Positions 25,390-32,438 of a stretch of DNA of 32,438 nucleotides are shown piece by piece (the stretch's first letter is position 1; the number at the start of each line of letters is the position of its first letter). Both the position numbers and the translations under genes were made by a program. Source of the DNA: Xenophilus azovorans DSM 13620 (GTDB lineage Bacteria > Pseudomonadota > Gammaproteobacteria > Burkholderiales > Burkholderiaceae_C); contig NZ_JQKD01000051.1 in assembly GCF_000745855.1 (NCBI RefSeq), positions 1-32,438 on the forward strand, given 5' to 3'. Under the pieces are notes generated by a model that worked only from the letters and a program-made list of their open reading frames with translations, did no database searches and was not told where the DNA came from.

Positions 25390-26514
25390 CTACTCGGCCT
25401 TCCCTGCAAACACGGAATGGCCGTGGCGGCGCAGCAGCGCGATCTGCTGCGCCGTGCCCAGGTCGGCCTCGACCATCTCCCTGACCATGTCGCCCAGCGC
25501 GATCTGCGGCACCCACCCGAGTTCGTCCTTCGCCTTCGACGGATCGCCCAGCAGGGTGTCCACCTCCGCCGGGCGGAAGTAGCGCGGGTCCACCGCCACG
25601 ATCACGTCGCCCGGCCTGAGCGCGGGGGCCTTGTCGCCCTTCACGTCCTCCACCACCACCCGCTCGTCGACGCCCTTGCCCTCGAAGGCGACGGTGATGC
25701 CCAGCTCCCTCGCCGCCATGTCGATGAACTGGCGCACGCTGTACTGCACGCCGGTGGCGATCACGAAGTCCTGCGGCTGGTCCTGCTGCAGCATCAGCCA
25801 CTGCATGCGGACGTAGTCCTTGGCGTGGCCCCAGTCGCGCAGCGAATCCAGGTTGCCCATGTAGAGGCACTTCTCCAGCCCCTGCGCGATGTTGGCCAGG
25901 CCGCGGGTGATCTTGCGGGTGACGAAGGTCTCGCCGCGGCGCGGGCTCTCGTGGTTGAAGAGGATGCCGTTGCAGGCGTACATGCCGTAGCTCTCGCGGT
26001 AGTTCACCGTGATCCAGTAGGCGTACAGCTTGGCCACGCCGTAGGGGCTGCGCGGATAGAACGGCGTGCACTCCCGCTGCGGGATCTCCTGCACCAGGCC
26101 GTACAGCTCGGAGGTGCTGGCCTGGTAGAAGCGGGTCCTGTCGCCCAGGCCGAGGAAACGGATCGCCTCCAACAGGCGCAGGGTGCCGATGGCATCCACG
26201 TCGGCGGTGTACTCGGGCGCCTCGAAGCTCACCGCCACGTGGCTCTGCGCGCCCAGGTTGTAGACCTCGTCGGGCTGCACCTGCGCCACGATGCGCGTGA
26301 GGTTGCTGGTGTCGGTCAGGTCGCCGTAGTGCAGGTGCAGGCGCGCGCCCGCCTCGTGGGGGTCCTGGTAGATGTGGTCCACGCGCTGGGTGTTGAACAG
26401 CGAGGCGCGGCGCTTGATGCCGTGCACCTCGTAGCCCTTCTCGAGAAGGAATTCGGCGAGGTACGAGCCGTCCTGGCCCGTGATCCCGGTGATGAGTGCT
26501 CGTTTCTGGGACAT
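25390..26514 (-). CDS. gmd: GDP-mannose 4,6-dehydratase
   Basis: The 374-residue protein starts at [16 protein letters not shown], with the NAD(P) loop G10, G13 and G16. Catalytic residues follow the family: T134 and E136 (ASTSELYG), Y158 and K162 (SPYGVAK). The [18 protein letters not shown] stretch is diagnostic for Gmd. It removes water from GDP-D-mannose to give GDP-4-keto-6-deoxymannose, the substrate of Fcl (15349-16293). The length is normal. The start has only a weak ribosome site (GAGAAC). fcl is not next to it, unlike in colanic acid clusters. Confidence 0.97.
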   Translation of the reverse strand: MSQKRALITGITGQDGSYLAEFLLEKGYEVHGIKRRASLFNTQRVDHIYQDPHEAGARLHLHYGDLTDTSNLTRIVAQVQPDEVYNLGAQSHVAVSFEAPEYTADVDAIGTLRLLEAIRFLGLGDRTRFYQASTSELYGLVQEIPQRECTPFYPRSPYGVAKLYAYWITVNYRESYGMYACNGILFNHESPRRGETFVTRKITRGLANIAQGLEKCLYMGNLDSLRDWGHAKDYVRMQWLMLQQDQPQDFVIATGVQYSVRQFIDMAARELGITVAFEGKGVDERVVVEDVKGDKAPALRPGDVIVAVDPRYFRPAEVDTLLGDPSKAKDELGWVPQIALGDMVREMVEADLGTAQQIALLRRHGHSVFAGKAE

Positions 26515-26550
26515 GTGTGTTCTCGATGTGGAGGAACGGGGTGTGCAACG

Positions 26551-26567
26551 GGCCGGTGCAACCGGCC
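26551..26567. other. Hairpin between the wcaI-like gene and gmd
   Basis: GGCCGGT (26551-26557), GCA, ACCGGCC (26561-26567) forms a strong 7-bp stem in the 88-base gap on the leader side of gmd. No T-run follows on the minus strand (CGTTGCACACC), so it is not a good intrinsic terminator. It may slow or protect the transcript between the two genes. Confidence 0.4.
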
Positions 26568-26602
26568 ACGGCCATGGAGGACGCTGCGGGTGTCGGGGCG
26601 GA

Positions 26603-27904
26603 TCAGGCCTCGCGCCGGCCGGCAGCCTCCGGTGGCGCGGAGGAAAGGTCCTGGCCCTCGCCCTCCCCCGCTTCGGCGGGGCCGCGGCGTGGGGCCAGCA
26701 ACTGCTGCTCGAAGCGCGCCAGGATGCCGTCGCGGGCCAGGGTCCGCTCGGCCTGCAGCCGCGCCGCGACGCCCAGGCGCTGCCGCTCGGGGGCGTCGTC
26801 CGCGAGGGCGAGCAGCGCGTCGGCGAATGCCGCTGCATCGCCCGGCGGCACGACCACGCCGCTGCCTTCGAGCGCATGGGCCAGCCCCGTGCCCGGATGG
26901 GCCGTGGCGAGGATCGCGCGGCCGCTGGCCAGCATGCCGGTCAGCTTGGAGGGCATGACGAGGTCCGCCACGTCCGCGCGCTGGGGCAGCAGGTGGATGT
27001 CCGCCAGGCCCAGCCAGTCGTTGAGGCGCTCGCTGGGCTGCAGGTCGAGGAAGCGCACGTTGGCCAGGCCGGCGCAGGCCTGCTCCAGCGGCCCCCGGCC
27101 CGGGCCCTGGCCGCCGAAGACGAAGTACAGGCCCGGCGTCGCCGCCAGGCGGGTGGCGGCCTCGCCCAGCAGTTCGAGCCCCTGCTTCAGGCTCATGTTG
27201 CCCGAGTACAGGGCCACCACCGCGCCGTCCGGGATGCCCAGTTCCGCGCGATAGGGGCTGGCGGCCTGCAGGGGCCGCACGCCGTCGATGTCGGCCCAGT
27301 TGGGGAACAGCGCCTGCCGCTCGGGTGCCACGCCCTTGGCGCCCAGCCGCTCCAGCATGCGCCCGGAGATGGTGGACACGGTGTCGAAGCGGCGCAGCAG
27401 CCAGCGCTCGAGCGCGACGGCGACGCGCCTGGCCGGCCCGGCGTCGACGATGCCCATGTTGAGCGCGGCATCGAGTTCGAAATCCTGGATGTGCAGCCAG
27501 CAGCGCGCACCCGACAGGCGCGCCAGCGCCCAGGCCGCGGGCGCGCTGGTCAGCGTGGGGGCGACGTTCACCACCACCTGCGGACGCCACGCCAGCGAAT
27601 ACGCCAGCGCGCAGGCCGAGCTCAAGCCGAAGCTGACGAGGTGCAGCAGGCGCGTGGCGCCGCGCGGCGTGCGGGGCACCCACAGCGGGCAGCGGATGAC
27701 GTCCACGCCGTCGAGCTGCTCGCGCCGGAACCACCAGCGCCTGTGGCCGGGCCAGACGCGCCAGGCGGGGTAGTACGGCGGCGCGGCGACCATGCGTACC
27801 TGGTGGCCGCGCGCGGCCAGCCATCGGCACATCTCGCCCGTGTATTTGCCGATGCCGATGTTCTCGGGCGCGTGGTTGATTCCGGTGACCAGGATGCGTG
27901 TCAT
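26603..27904 (-). CDS. wcaI: WcaI-like glycosyltransferase (probable fucosyltransferase)
   Basis: The 433-residue GT4-type enzyme shows the WcaI opening ([25 protein letters not shown]), [33 protein letters not shown] in the N-domain, [14 protein letters not shown] at the donor-domain start, and [18 protein letters not shown] near the C-terminus. In colanic acid synthesis WcaI is assigned the addition of fucose to the glucose placed by WcaJ. gmd downstream and wcaJ upstream (10-base gap) fit that job. The donor is inferred. The last 40 residues are a variable tail. Confidence 0.9.
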   Translation of the reverse strand: MTRILVTGINHAPENIGIGKYTGEMCRWLAARGHQVRMVAAPPYYPAWRVWPGHRRWWFRREQLDGVDVIRCPLWVPRTPRGATRLLHLVSFGLSSACALAYSLAWRPQVVVNVAPTLTSAPAAWALARLSGARCWLHIQDFELDAALNMGIVDAGPARRVAVALERWLLRRFDTVSTISGRMLERLGAKGVAPERQALFPNWADIDGVRPLQAASPYRAELGIPDGAVVALYSGNMSLKQGLELLGEAATRLAATPGLYFVFGGQGPGRGPLEQACAGLANVRFLDLQPSERLNDWLGLADIHLLPQRADVADLVMPSKLTGMLASGRAILATAHPGTGLAHALEGSGVVVPPGDAAAFADALLALADDAPERQRLGVAARLQAERTLARDGILARFEQQLLAPRRGPAEAGEGEGQDLSSAPPEAAGRREA

Positions 27905-27914
27905 TCGGCAGCGT

Positions 27915-29417
27915 TCAATACGCGTTGTGGTTGATGAAGCCGGTGAAGACCGTGTAGAAGATGATCTTGATGTCGAAGGCCAGCGACCAGTTCTGCAGGT
28001 AGTACAGGTCGTACTCCACCCGCTTGGCCATCTTCTCCAGCGTGTCCGTCTCGCCGCGCAGGCCGTTGACCTGCGCCCAGCCGGTGATGCCCGGCTTGAC
28101 GCGGTGGCGCTGCATGTAGCGGCCCACCAGTTCCTTGTACTGCTCGTTGTGCGCCAGCGCGTGCGGGCGCGGGCCGACGATCGACATCGTGCCCTGCAGC
28201 ACGTTGATGAACTGCGGCAGCTCGTCCAGGCTCGTCCTGCGCAGGAAGGCGCCCAGGGGCGTCACGCGCCGGTCTCCACGCGTGGCCTGCGCCACGTGGC
28301 CGTCGCGCTCCTCGTGCACGTACATGCTGCGGAACTTCCACACCTCGATGGGCTGGCCGCCGATGCCGTGCCGCAGCTGCCTGAAGATGATCGGCCCCGG
28401 CGAGCTGAGCTTGACGGCGATGCCGATGAGGACGAGCAGCGGCGAGATGAGCAGGAGGATGCACGCCGCCAGCACGCGGTCCTCGATGGCCTTGACGATG
28501 CGGGCGTTGCCCTCGAGCGGGCTGTCGCGCAGGTTGATCACGGGCAGGCCGGCCATCTGTTCCACCGAATGGTTGAGCAGCTCCATGCCGAACAGGTCGG
28601 GCACGAACTTGATGTTGGTGGTGGAGTGGTACAGCTCCTGCAGGATGCGCGCGATCTTGTGCTGCGCGCTCATGGGCAGGGCGATCCATACCTGGTCGAT
28701 GCGCTCGCGCTGGACGTAGGCGGCGAGGTCGGACAGGTCGCCCAGCCTCGGCACCGATTCGATGGCGTGCGAATCCACGCTGGCGCTGAACCAGCCGTGC
28801 ACGCGGATGCCGGCCCAGTTCTGGCTCTGCAGCGTCTGGACGATCCGGTGCGCGTCGTGGTTGGCGCCCACCACCACGGCGCTGCGCACGTCGAAGCCCC
28901 GCGAACGCAGCACGTCGGCCGTGCCGCGCACCACGATGCGCATGGCCATGGCGGCAGTCAGGCTCAGGGAGAACCAGCCGAACCACCAGACGCGCGAAAG
29001 GTGGTCGCCGTCCTTCATCACCACCGCGTACAGCACCATCAGGCCGAACATCAGCAGCCAGAGCGTGGCCAGCGTCAACAGCTCGCTGGCCACGCGGCGG
29101 CCGCGCCAGCTGCGGTAGAGCGAGGTGCCGCTCAGCACGATCAGCGCGAACAGGACGCCGCGGCCGATCGCCTGCGCGTAGTCGGCGCCGAGGCCCGCCG
29201 CGCCGAAGCGCAGCCAGTGGACGAGCCAGCCGGCACCCACCAGCAGCACCAGATCGCTCGCGCGCAGCATCCACGACAGCAGGGCGTACAGCTTGCTGCG
29301 CACGCGCACCTGTTCCTCGAAGACGCCGCGAGCCGCGCCGACGGCCGACGAAGCGGCCTCGGCGCCCGCCGCCGCGCCTTGCAGGGCGGAGCGGGACTCG
29401 GAGTGCATCAATACCAT
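27915..29417 (-). CDS. wcaJ: Undecaprenyl-phosphate glucose phosphotransferase WcaJ
   Basis: The 500-residue polyprenol-phosphate hexose-1-phosphate transferase has four N-terminal hydrophobic segments (about 50-155), a Rossmann-like CoA_binding_3 region (RSAVVVGANHDAHRIVQTLQ), and a C-terminal bacterial sugar transferase domain. In that domain are KLSSPGPIIFRQLRHG, WKFRSMYVHE, LRRTSLDELPQFINVLQG, MSIVGPRPHA and the terminal INHNAY. It starts each repeat unit by moving glucose-1-phosphate from UDP-glucose to undecaprenyl phosphate. A second in-frame ATG lies three codons downstream. It follows wza by 30 bases. Confidence 0.95.
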   Translation of the reverse strand: MVLMHSESRSALQGAAAGAEAASSAVGAARGVFEEQVRVRSKLYALLSWMLRASDLVLLVGAGWLVHWLRFGAAGLGADYAQAIGRGVLFALIVLSGTSLYRSWRGRRVASELLTLATLWLLMFGLMVLYAVVMKDGDHLSRVWWFGWFSLSLTAAMAMRIVVRGTADVLRSRGFDVRSAVVVGANHDAHRIVQTLQSQNWAGIRVHGWFSASVDSHAIESVPRLGDLSDLAAYVQRERIDQVWIALPMSAQHKIARILQELYHSTTNIKFVPDLFGMELLNHSVEQMAGLPVINLRDSPLEGNARIVKAIEDRVLAACILLLISPLLVLIGIAVKLSSPGPIIFRQLRHGIGGQPIEVWKFRSMYVHEERDGHVAQATRGDRRVTPLGAFLRRTSLDELPQFINVLQGTMSIVGPRPHALAHNEQYKELVGRYMQRHRVKPGITGWAQVNGLRGETDTLEKMAKRVEYDLYYLQNWSLAFDIKIIFYTVFTGFINHNAY

Positions 29418-29447
29418 GTCGTCTGCTCTTTCGGTTCGCGCGCGCGG

Positions 29448-30611
29448 TCACCGATGACGCACATACACCTCGTCCGCGTTGTTCACGACCTGCGACGAAG
29501 GCAGGATGAGGCTGACGACGCGGTTCCACTTCACCAGCGGCGCCGGATCGACGTAGACGACGTCGAAGGGCTGCAGCCTGAACTGGCTGGCCAGCACCAT
29601 GGCCGCGGGGTTCTTGGCGTCGAGGTGGAAGATGGCAGGGTTGCCGCTGGCGGCTTCGCGGATGACATAGATCTGGCCGGGGTTGCTGCTGGCGACGGCG
29701 GGGCCGCCGGCCTCGTTCAGCGCTTCGTTCAGGTTCAGGCGGCCGTTGCTGCGCATGGCCAGGGCCATCGGCGCCAGGACCTCGCCCATCACGAAGACCT
29801 TGCTGTCTTCGCGGTTGGCCACGCGCACGATGTCGCCGTGCTGCAGGGGGATCCCGTTGGCATCGAGGCCCGCGTCGCGCAGGCGCGTCAGGTCGATGGG
29901 GATGGAGGCGCCGTCGCGGATGAGCGTCAGGGAGGAGCGATTGCCCTCCTCGGTGATGCCTCCCGCGCGGTTGACGGCCTCGGTCAGCGTCATGGGCACG
30001 TCGGTCACGATCTGCGAGCCGGGCGTGCGCACCGCGCCTTCGACATACACGCGGCGGCTGCGGAAGGACTGGATGCGCACGGTGACCTGCGGGTCCTGCA
30101 CCTGCGTGGCGATCAGCTTGGCGATCAGGTCGGAGGCCTCGGCCTCCGTCAGGCCCGCCACGCGCACGCGGCCGACATAGGGGAAGGCAATCTCGCCGGC
30201 GGCGTCGACGATGAAGCCCGGCGCCACCTGCACGCCGGTGGGATCGGCGGCCTGCGAGATGACGGCGCCGGCATTGGGCAGCAGCTCGGGATGGTCGTAG
30301 ACGATGACGCCGACCACGTCACCCGAGCCGATGGTGTAGCGCTCCGTCTTGCCGAAGAGGGCACGGACGTTGTCGGGCACGCCCGGCGCGGACTGGCCCA
30401 GCGTGCGCACCAGGGCGAGCGAGATGGGCGTGATGCGCCCTTCGGGGGCTTCATCGGGCAGGTAGTCGAACTGGGTGGGCAGTTCGTTGTGCGGCTCGTA
30501 CACGCTGACGTTGCCCATGCCGGGCACCACCGTGCAGGCCTGCAGTGCCAGGGCGCCCAAAAGGGCCATGCCGCGCGCCAGCCGCTGCGGCGCGCTGATC
30601 GTTGAAGTCAA
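29448..30611 (-). CDS. wza: Outer-membrane polysaccharide exporter Wza
   Basis: I start at the TTG at 30609-30611, preceded at good spacing by AAGGAGAGG. This gives 387 residues (E. coli Wza has 379) and a proper lipoprotein signal (TSTISAPQRLARGMALLGALALQAC, Cys 26). The ATG at 30567-30569 would leave only 11 residues with no charge before the Cys, and the upstream ATG at 30764 a long unrelated leader. The mature part has the Poly_export domain (YTIGSGDVVGVIVYDHPEL), two SLBB-type domains (about 160-330) and the C-terminal amphipathic helix VKWNRVVSLILPS that forms the Wza outer-membrane pore. It exports the polymer with Wzc. It is the first gene of the minus-strand unit. Confidence 0.93.
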   Translation of the reverse strand: MTSTISAPQRLARGMALLGALALQACTVVPGMGNVSVYEPHNELPTQFDYLPDEAPEGRITPISLALVRTLGQSAPGVPDNVRALFGKTERYTIGSGDVVGVIVYDHPELLPNAGAVISQAADPTGVQVAPGFIVDAAGEIAFPYVGRVRVAGLTEAEASDLIAKLIATQVQDPQVTVRIQSFRSRRVYVEGAVRTPGSQIVTDVPMTLTEAVNRAGGITEEGNRSSLTLIRDGASIPIDLTRLRDAGLDANGIPLQHGDIVRVANREDSKVFVMGEVLAPMALAMRSNGRLNLNEALNEAGGPAVASSNPGQIYVIREAASGNPAIFHLDAKNPAAMVLASQFRLQPFDVVYVDPAPLVKWNRVVSLILPSSQVVNNADEVYVRHR

Positions 30612-30829
30612 TTCGTCCTCTCCTTGATCGACAGGATGGGCTTCGAGCCGGATGCGTGTCTCCTCCTGTACGCCCGATGGCGGGAACAAGAGTCTGTTGG
30701 TGCTGCACGGAAATCGGCATCTCCGTGCTGGAGAGAAGACCTGCGGGTCGGGTGTCGAAAACACGAGCTTGCGCTACATGCTTTGACAGCACCGCCATGC
30801 ACCAATAAGCCTGTTTCGGCCTTGGAATC
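30612..30829 (-). promoter_or_regulatory. Long wza leader with a small overlapping ORF
   Basis: If transcription starts near 30825, wza has a leader of about 215 bases. A 78-codon open frame on the minus strand (30844 to 30608) fills it, and its TGA overlaps the wza TTG as TTGA. Its Arg/Ser/Cys-rich product looks like no protein I know, so I do not call it a gene. I found no ops/JUMPstart element (GGCGGTAG) of the kind that recruits RfaH to E. coli capsule leaders. Confidence 0.4.
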
Positions 30830-30861
30830 AATATACATGCTCATCGGGTGATACCCGATGA
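30830..30861 (-). promoter_or_regulatory. Inverted repeat and -10-like box upstream of wza
   Basis: TCATCGGGT (30841-30849), GAT, ACCCGATGA (30853-30861) is a perfect 9-bp inverted repeat. On the minus strand it is followed at five bases by TATATT (30830-30835), a 5-of-6 match to a -10 box. The repeat covers where a -35 would lie, which suggests a regulator-binding site controlling wza. On the plus strand the repeat is followed by CTTTTCTTCTTCTT and so resembles a terminator, but no plus-strand gene ends here. Confidence 0.45.
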
Positions 30862-31165
30862 CTTTTCTTCTTCTTAATCTCTCAACGAATACAAAGCACT
30901 ACGAAGCGATGTGGTTCTCGCACATCAACTTTTCTTAAGAAATGTCAGATCGTTACGAGGGATTCACAACCTGGATTTCGAGTGAAAAATTGCATTGCTT
31001 ACGTCGTGGTACGGATCACTTTCCGAACCAAAACATTGGTACTCATGCCGTCAGGAAGAACGAAGCAGAAAGGAATCAGTCTCGAATTCGGGATCAATTC
31101 GGGCACGGAAAGAGAACCCGTAAATCTTCTTCGTCTTGTAGGAAGAAGCCGCGATCGCGGGATCG
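30862..31165. other. AT-rich intergenic stretch without a supported gene
   Basis: I counted 131 G or C in the 300 bases 30841-31140 (44%), against about 70% in nearby genes. It holds a 12-base palindrome TTTCTTAAGAAA (30931-30942). Near the lysR end are the palindrome CCGCGATCGCGG (31149-31160) and a hairpin CTTCTTC (31126-31132) with GAAGAAG (31142-31148). The last could weakly terminate lysR transcription on the minus strand (followed by ATTT). Short open frames here (for example 30942-31169, plus) lack ribosome sites and family features. Confidence 0.5.
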
Positions 31166-32083
31166 CTAGTCGCGGGACCGGAACCCCCGCATGTCCTTGA
31201 TCCGTCGCCGCAGCGCATCGATGAACGCGGTCACGCGCGCGGGCCGGTGGATGTCGGGAGGCAGCGCCACGTGGATTCCCACCGGCTCGAGCCACAGGCG
31301 CGGAAGCACGCGCTTGAGACGGCCCGCCTCCAGGTCGGCCTGGCAGATCCAGGGCGCGGCCGCGCCGATGCCGTCGCCGTTGAGGATCGCGCGGTAGCTC
31401 GACAGCAGGCTGTCGGTGCGCAGCGGCGTATCGATCGACACCGTCTGCGAGCGCCCTGCCCTGTCGAGCAGCCGGACCGTGTCGACGAAGTACGGCACCA
31501 GGCCCACGCAGGGCAGGGTCGGCAGGGTGGCCGGCGTCACGGGCCCGATGCGACGCAGCAGCGCGGGGTGGGCGACCAGGATGCGTTCCATGTCGCCCAG
31601 ATGCCGGCACACCAGGCCCGGGTCGCGCACTTCGCCGACGCAGACCCAGCACTCCGCGCCGGTCGCGACCAGGTCCACGACGCGATCGGTCAGCGTCAGC
31701 TCCACGCGCAGCTGCGGCCATGCCGCGCGCAGGTCGGTCACCGCATCCGTCAGGAAGCCCGTCCCGTATCCCGAAGGCCCGATCACCCGCAGCGTGCCCT
31801 CCGGCCGGCTGCGGCCGCCCGAGATCCGCTCGGAGAGGCTGGCCCAGCGGTCGGACAGCGCCCTGGCCTCGACCATCAGGAGACGGCCCTCGTCGGTCAG
31901 CGAGAAGCTGGCGGTGGTCCTCAGCGCGAGCTTGCAGCCCAGCAGCCGCTCGAGTTCGAGCAGGCGCCGGCTGGCAGTGGGCTGGGTGATGCCCAGCAGA
32001 CGGGCCGCCTTGCTCAGCGAGCCCGTCTCGGCGATGCGCAGGAAGGTCGCGAGCAGGTCGATGCGGTCGTGTACGAGCTTCAT
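31166..32083 (-). CDS. LysR-type transcriptional regulator
   Basis: From MKLVHDRIDLL (32083) the protein has 305 residues. The LysR winged helix-turn-helix is at about 5-60 (ATFLRIAETGSLSKAARLLGITQPTASRRLLELERLLG), followed by a LysR substrate-binding domain (EGTLRVIGPSGYG onward, with AILNGDGIGAAAPWICQADLEAGRL near the end). An in-frame ATG seven codons upstream (32104) is possible, but those codons may belong to the IS5-type element end, so I prefer the internal start. The sequence is of the LTTR branch often annotated as CrgA/DmlR-like; effector and targets are unknown. It points toward wza across the AT-rich gap, but no link to the polysaccharide genes can be shown. Confidence 0.88.
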   Translation of the reverse strand: MKLVHDRIDLLATFLRIAETGSLSKAARLLGITQPTASRRLLELERLLGCKLALRTTASFSLTDEGRLLMVEARALSDRWASLSERISGGRSRPEGTLRVIGPSGYGTGFLTDAVTDLRAAWPQLRVELTLTDRVVDLVATGAECWVCVGEVRDPGLVCRHLGDMERILVAHPALLRRIGPVTPATLPTLPCVGLVPYFVDTVRLLDRAGRSQTVSIDTPLRTDSLLSSYRAILNGDGIGAAAPWICQADLEAGRLKRVLPRLWLEPVGIHVALPPDIHRPARVTAFIDALRRRIKDMRGFRSRD

Positions 32084-32107
32084 GCGCCTAGGCTGAATCG
32101 ACATTCA
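32084..32107. repeat. Junction of IS5-type element and lysR, with small inverted repeat
   Basis: TGAATCGACATTCA (32094-32107) is a 5-bp inverted repeat with a 4-base centre that includes the transposase stop. Next to it is CTAG (32088-32091), the kind of TA-containing target that IS5-family elements use. The element end probably falls within these bases, about 5-12 bases from the lysR ATG. The other end is outside the window, so this cannot be confirmed. Confidence 0.35.
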
Positions 32108-32438
32108 ATCTGTCAGCCAAGCCAGACTTGCGGCCAGGCAGAGGAAGGCCATGAAGTGGGCGGCCTTGCGGTCGTAACGCGTGGCGATGCGTCGGAACTG
32201 CTTGAGCCGGCCGAAGCATCGCTCGATCGCATTGCGAGCCCGGTATAGCTTGGCATCGAAGGAGCGCGGCTGCTGGCAACTGCGCGGCGGAATCACGGCT
32301 TGAGCGCCCGCCGCCTCGATCTGCGCCACAAAGGCGCGGCTGTCATAGCCCTTGTCGGCAAGCACATGCGTTGGCCTGAGGCCCTTGAGCAACTCTGGAG
32401 CCTGGGTGATGTCGTTGACTTGCCCGGGCGTGAGGATC
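32105..32438 (-). mobile_element. IS5-family transposase, C-terminal part (cut by window edge)
   Basis: The frame is open from the right edge (ILTPGQVNDITQAPELLKGLRP) to the stop at 32105-32107. HVLADKGYDS holds the second Asp of the DDE triad, and YRARNAIERCFGRLK matches the Y(2)R(3)E(6)K signature with the catalytic Glu. The tail (FMAFLCLAASLAWLTD) is typical of the IS427-like group. About 111 codons are visible; the N-terminal part with the first Asp lies beyond the window. No frameshift is seen in the visible part. Confidence 0.93.

Noticed and set aside
27792-30605. Plus-strand open frame of 937 codons opposite wcaI, wcaJ and wza
   Set aside because: It is low-complexity His/Arg/Ala/Val-rich sequence without domains, and the minus strand carries three clear families.
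30841-30874. Plus-strand intrinsic terminator (hairpin followed by T-rich tract)
   Set aside because: No plus-strand gene lies upstream within 13 kb, so there is no transcript for it to end. An operator role for wza fits better.
30942-31169. Small plus-strand frame of 75 codons in the AT-rich gap
   Set aside because: No ribosome site, no hydrophobic or domain pattern, and it ends in Arg/Ser-rich noise over the lysR terminator-like hairpin.

Overview
The window looks like chromosome of a high-GC betaproteobacterium, most likely Burkholderiales and plausibly Comamonadaceae. This is inferred from about 70% GC in typical coding lines, from the family make-up of the genes, and from dispersed GC-rich palindromes of a type common in that family. 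No rRNA, tRNA or housekeeping marker is present to fix the genus. An IS110-type element lies at the left edge and a truncated IS5-type element at the right edge.

Left part (about 1.2-8.2 kb, minus strand): an eight-gene operon for 2-ketogluconate use. In order of transcription it is permease, permease, periplasmic binding protein, ATPase (a polar-amino-acid-type ABC importer), kguE, kguK, kguD and a PtxS-like LacI repressor. A perfect TGAAACCGGTTTCA palindrome, identical to the PtxS operator known from Pseudomonas, sits in front of the first permease between promoter-like hexamers. The importer takes the place of the MFS carrier KguT of the pseudomonad cluster. Its binding protein keeps the carboxylate-binding Arg of amino-acid receptors but has Ser where the ammonium-binding Asp should be.

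Middle and right (8.4-30.6 kb): a colanic-acid-like, Wzx/Wzy-type exopolysaccharide locus made of two convergent transcription units. The plus-strand unit carries yjbE-like, yjbF-like, a GfcC(YjbG)-YjbH fusion, wzb (phosphatase), wzc (tyrosine kinase), fcl (GDP-fucose synthase) and an exported beta-helix protein with a Tat-like signal. The minus-strand unit runs wza (exporter, TTG start), wcaJ (initiating transferase), wcaI-like glycosyltransferase, gmd, wzx-like flippase, pyruvyl transferase, wzy-like polymerase, a GT4 glycosyltransferase, a WcaF-like acetyltransferase and an acyltransferase-3/SGNH protein. Together they predict a fucose-containing, pyruvylated and acylated polymer with a short repeat unit: WcaJ starts it, two glycosyltransferases extend it, Wzx and Wzy flip and polymerise it, Wzc and Wzb control it, and Wza plus the Yjb-type envelope proteins export or finish it. 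wza is separated from wzb-wzc, and gmd from fcl.

Right edge (30.6-32.4 kb): an unusually AT-rich stretch of about 0.55 kb with inverted repeats (44% GC over 300 counted bases) lies upstream of wza. It is followed by a LysR-type regulator whose 5' side is directly abutted by the IS5-type transposase.
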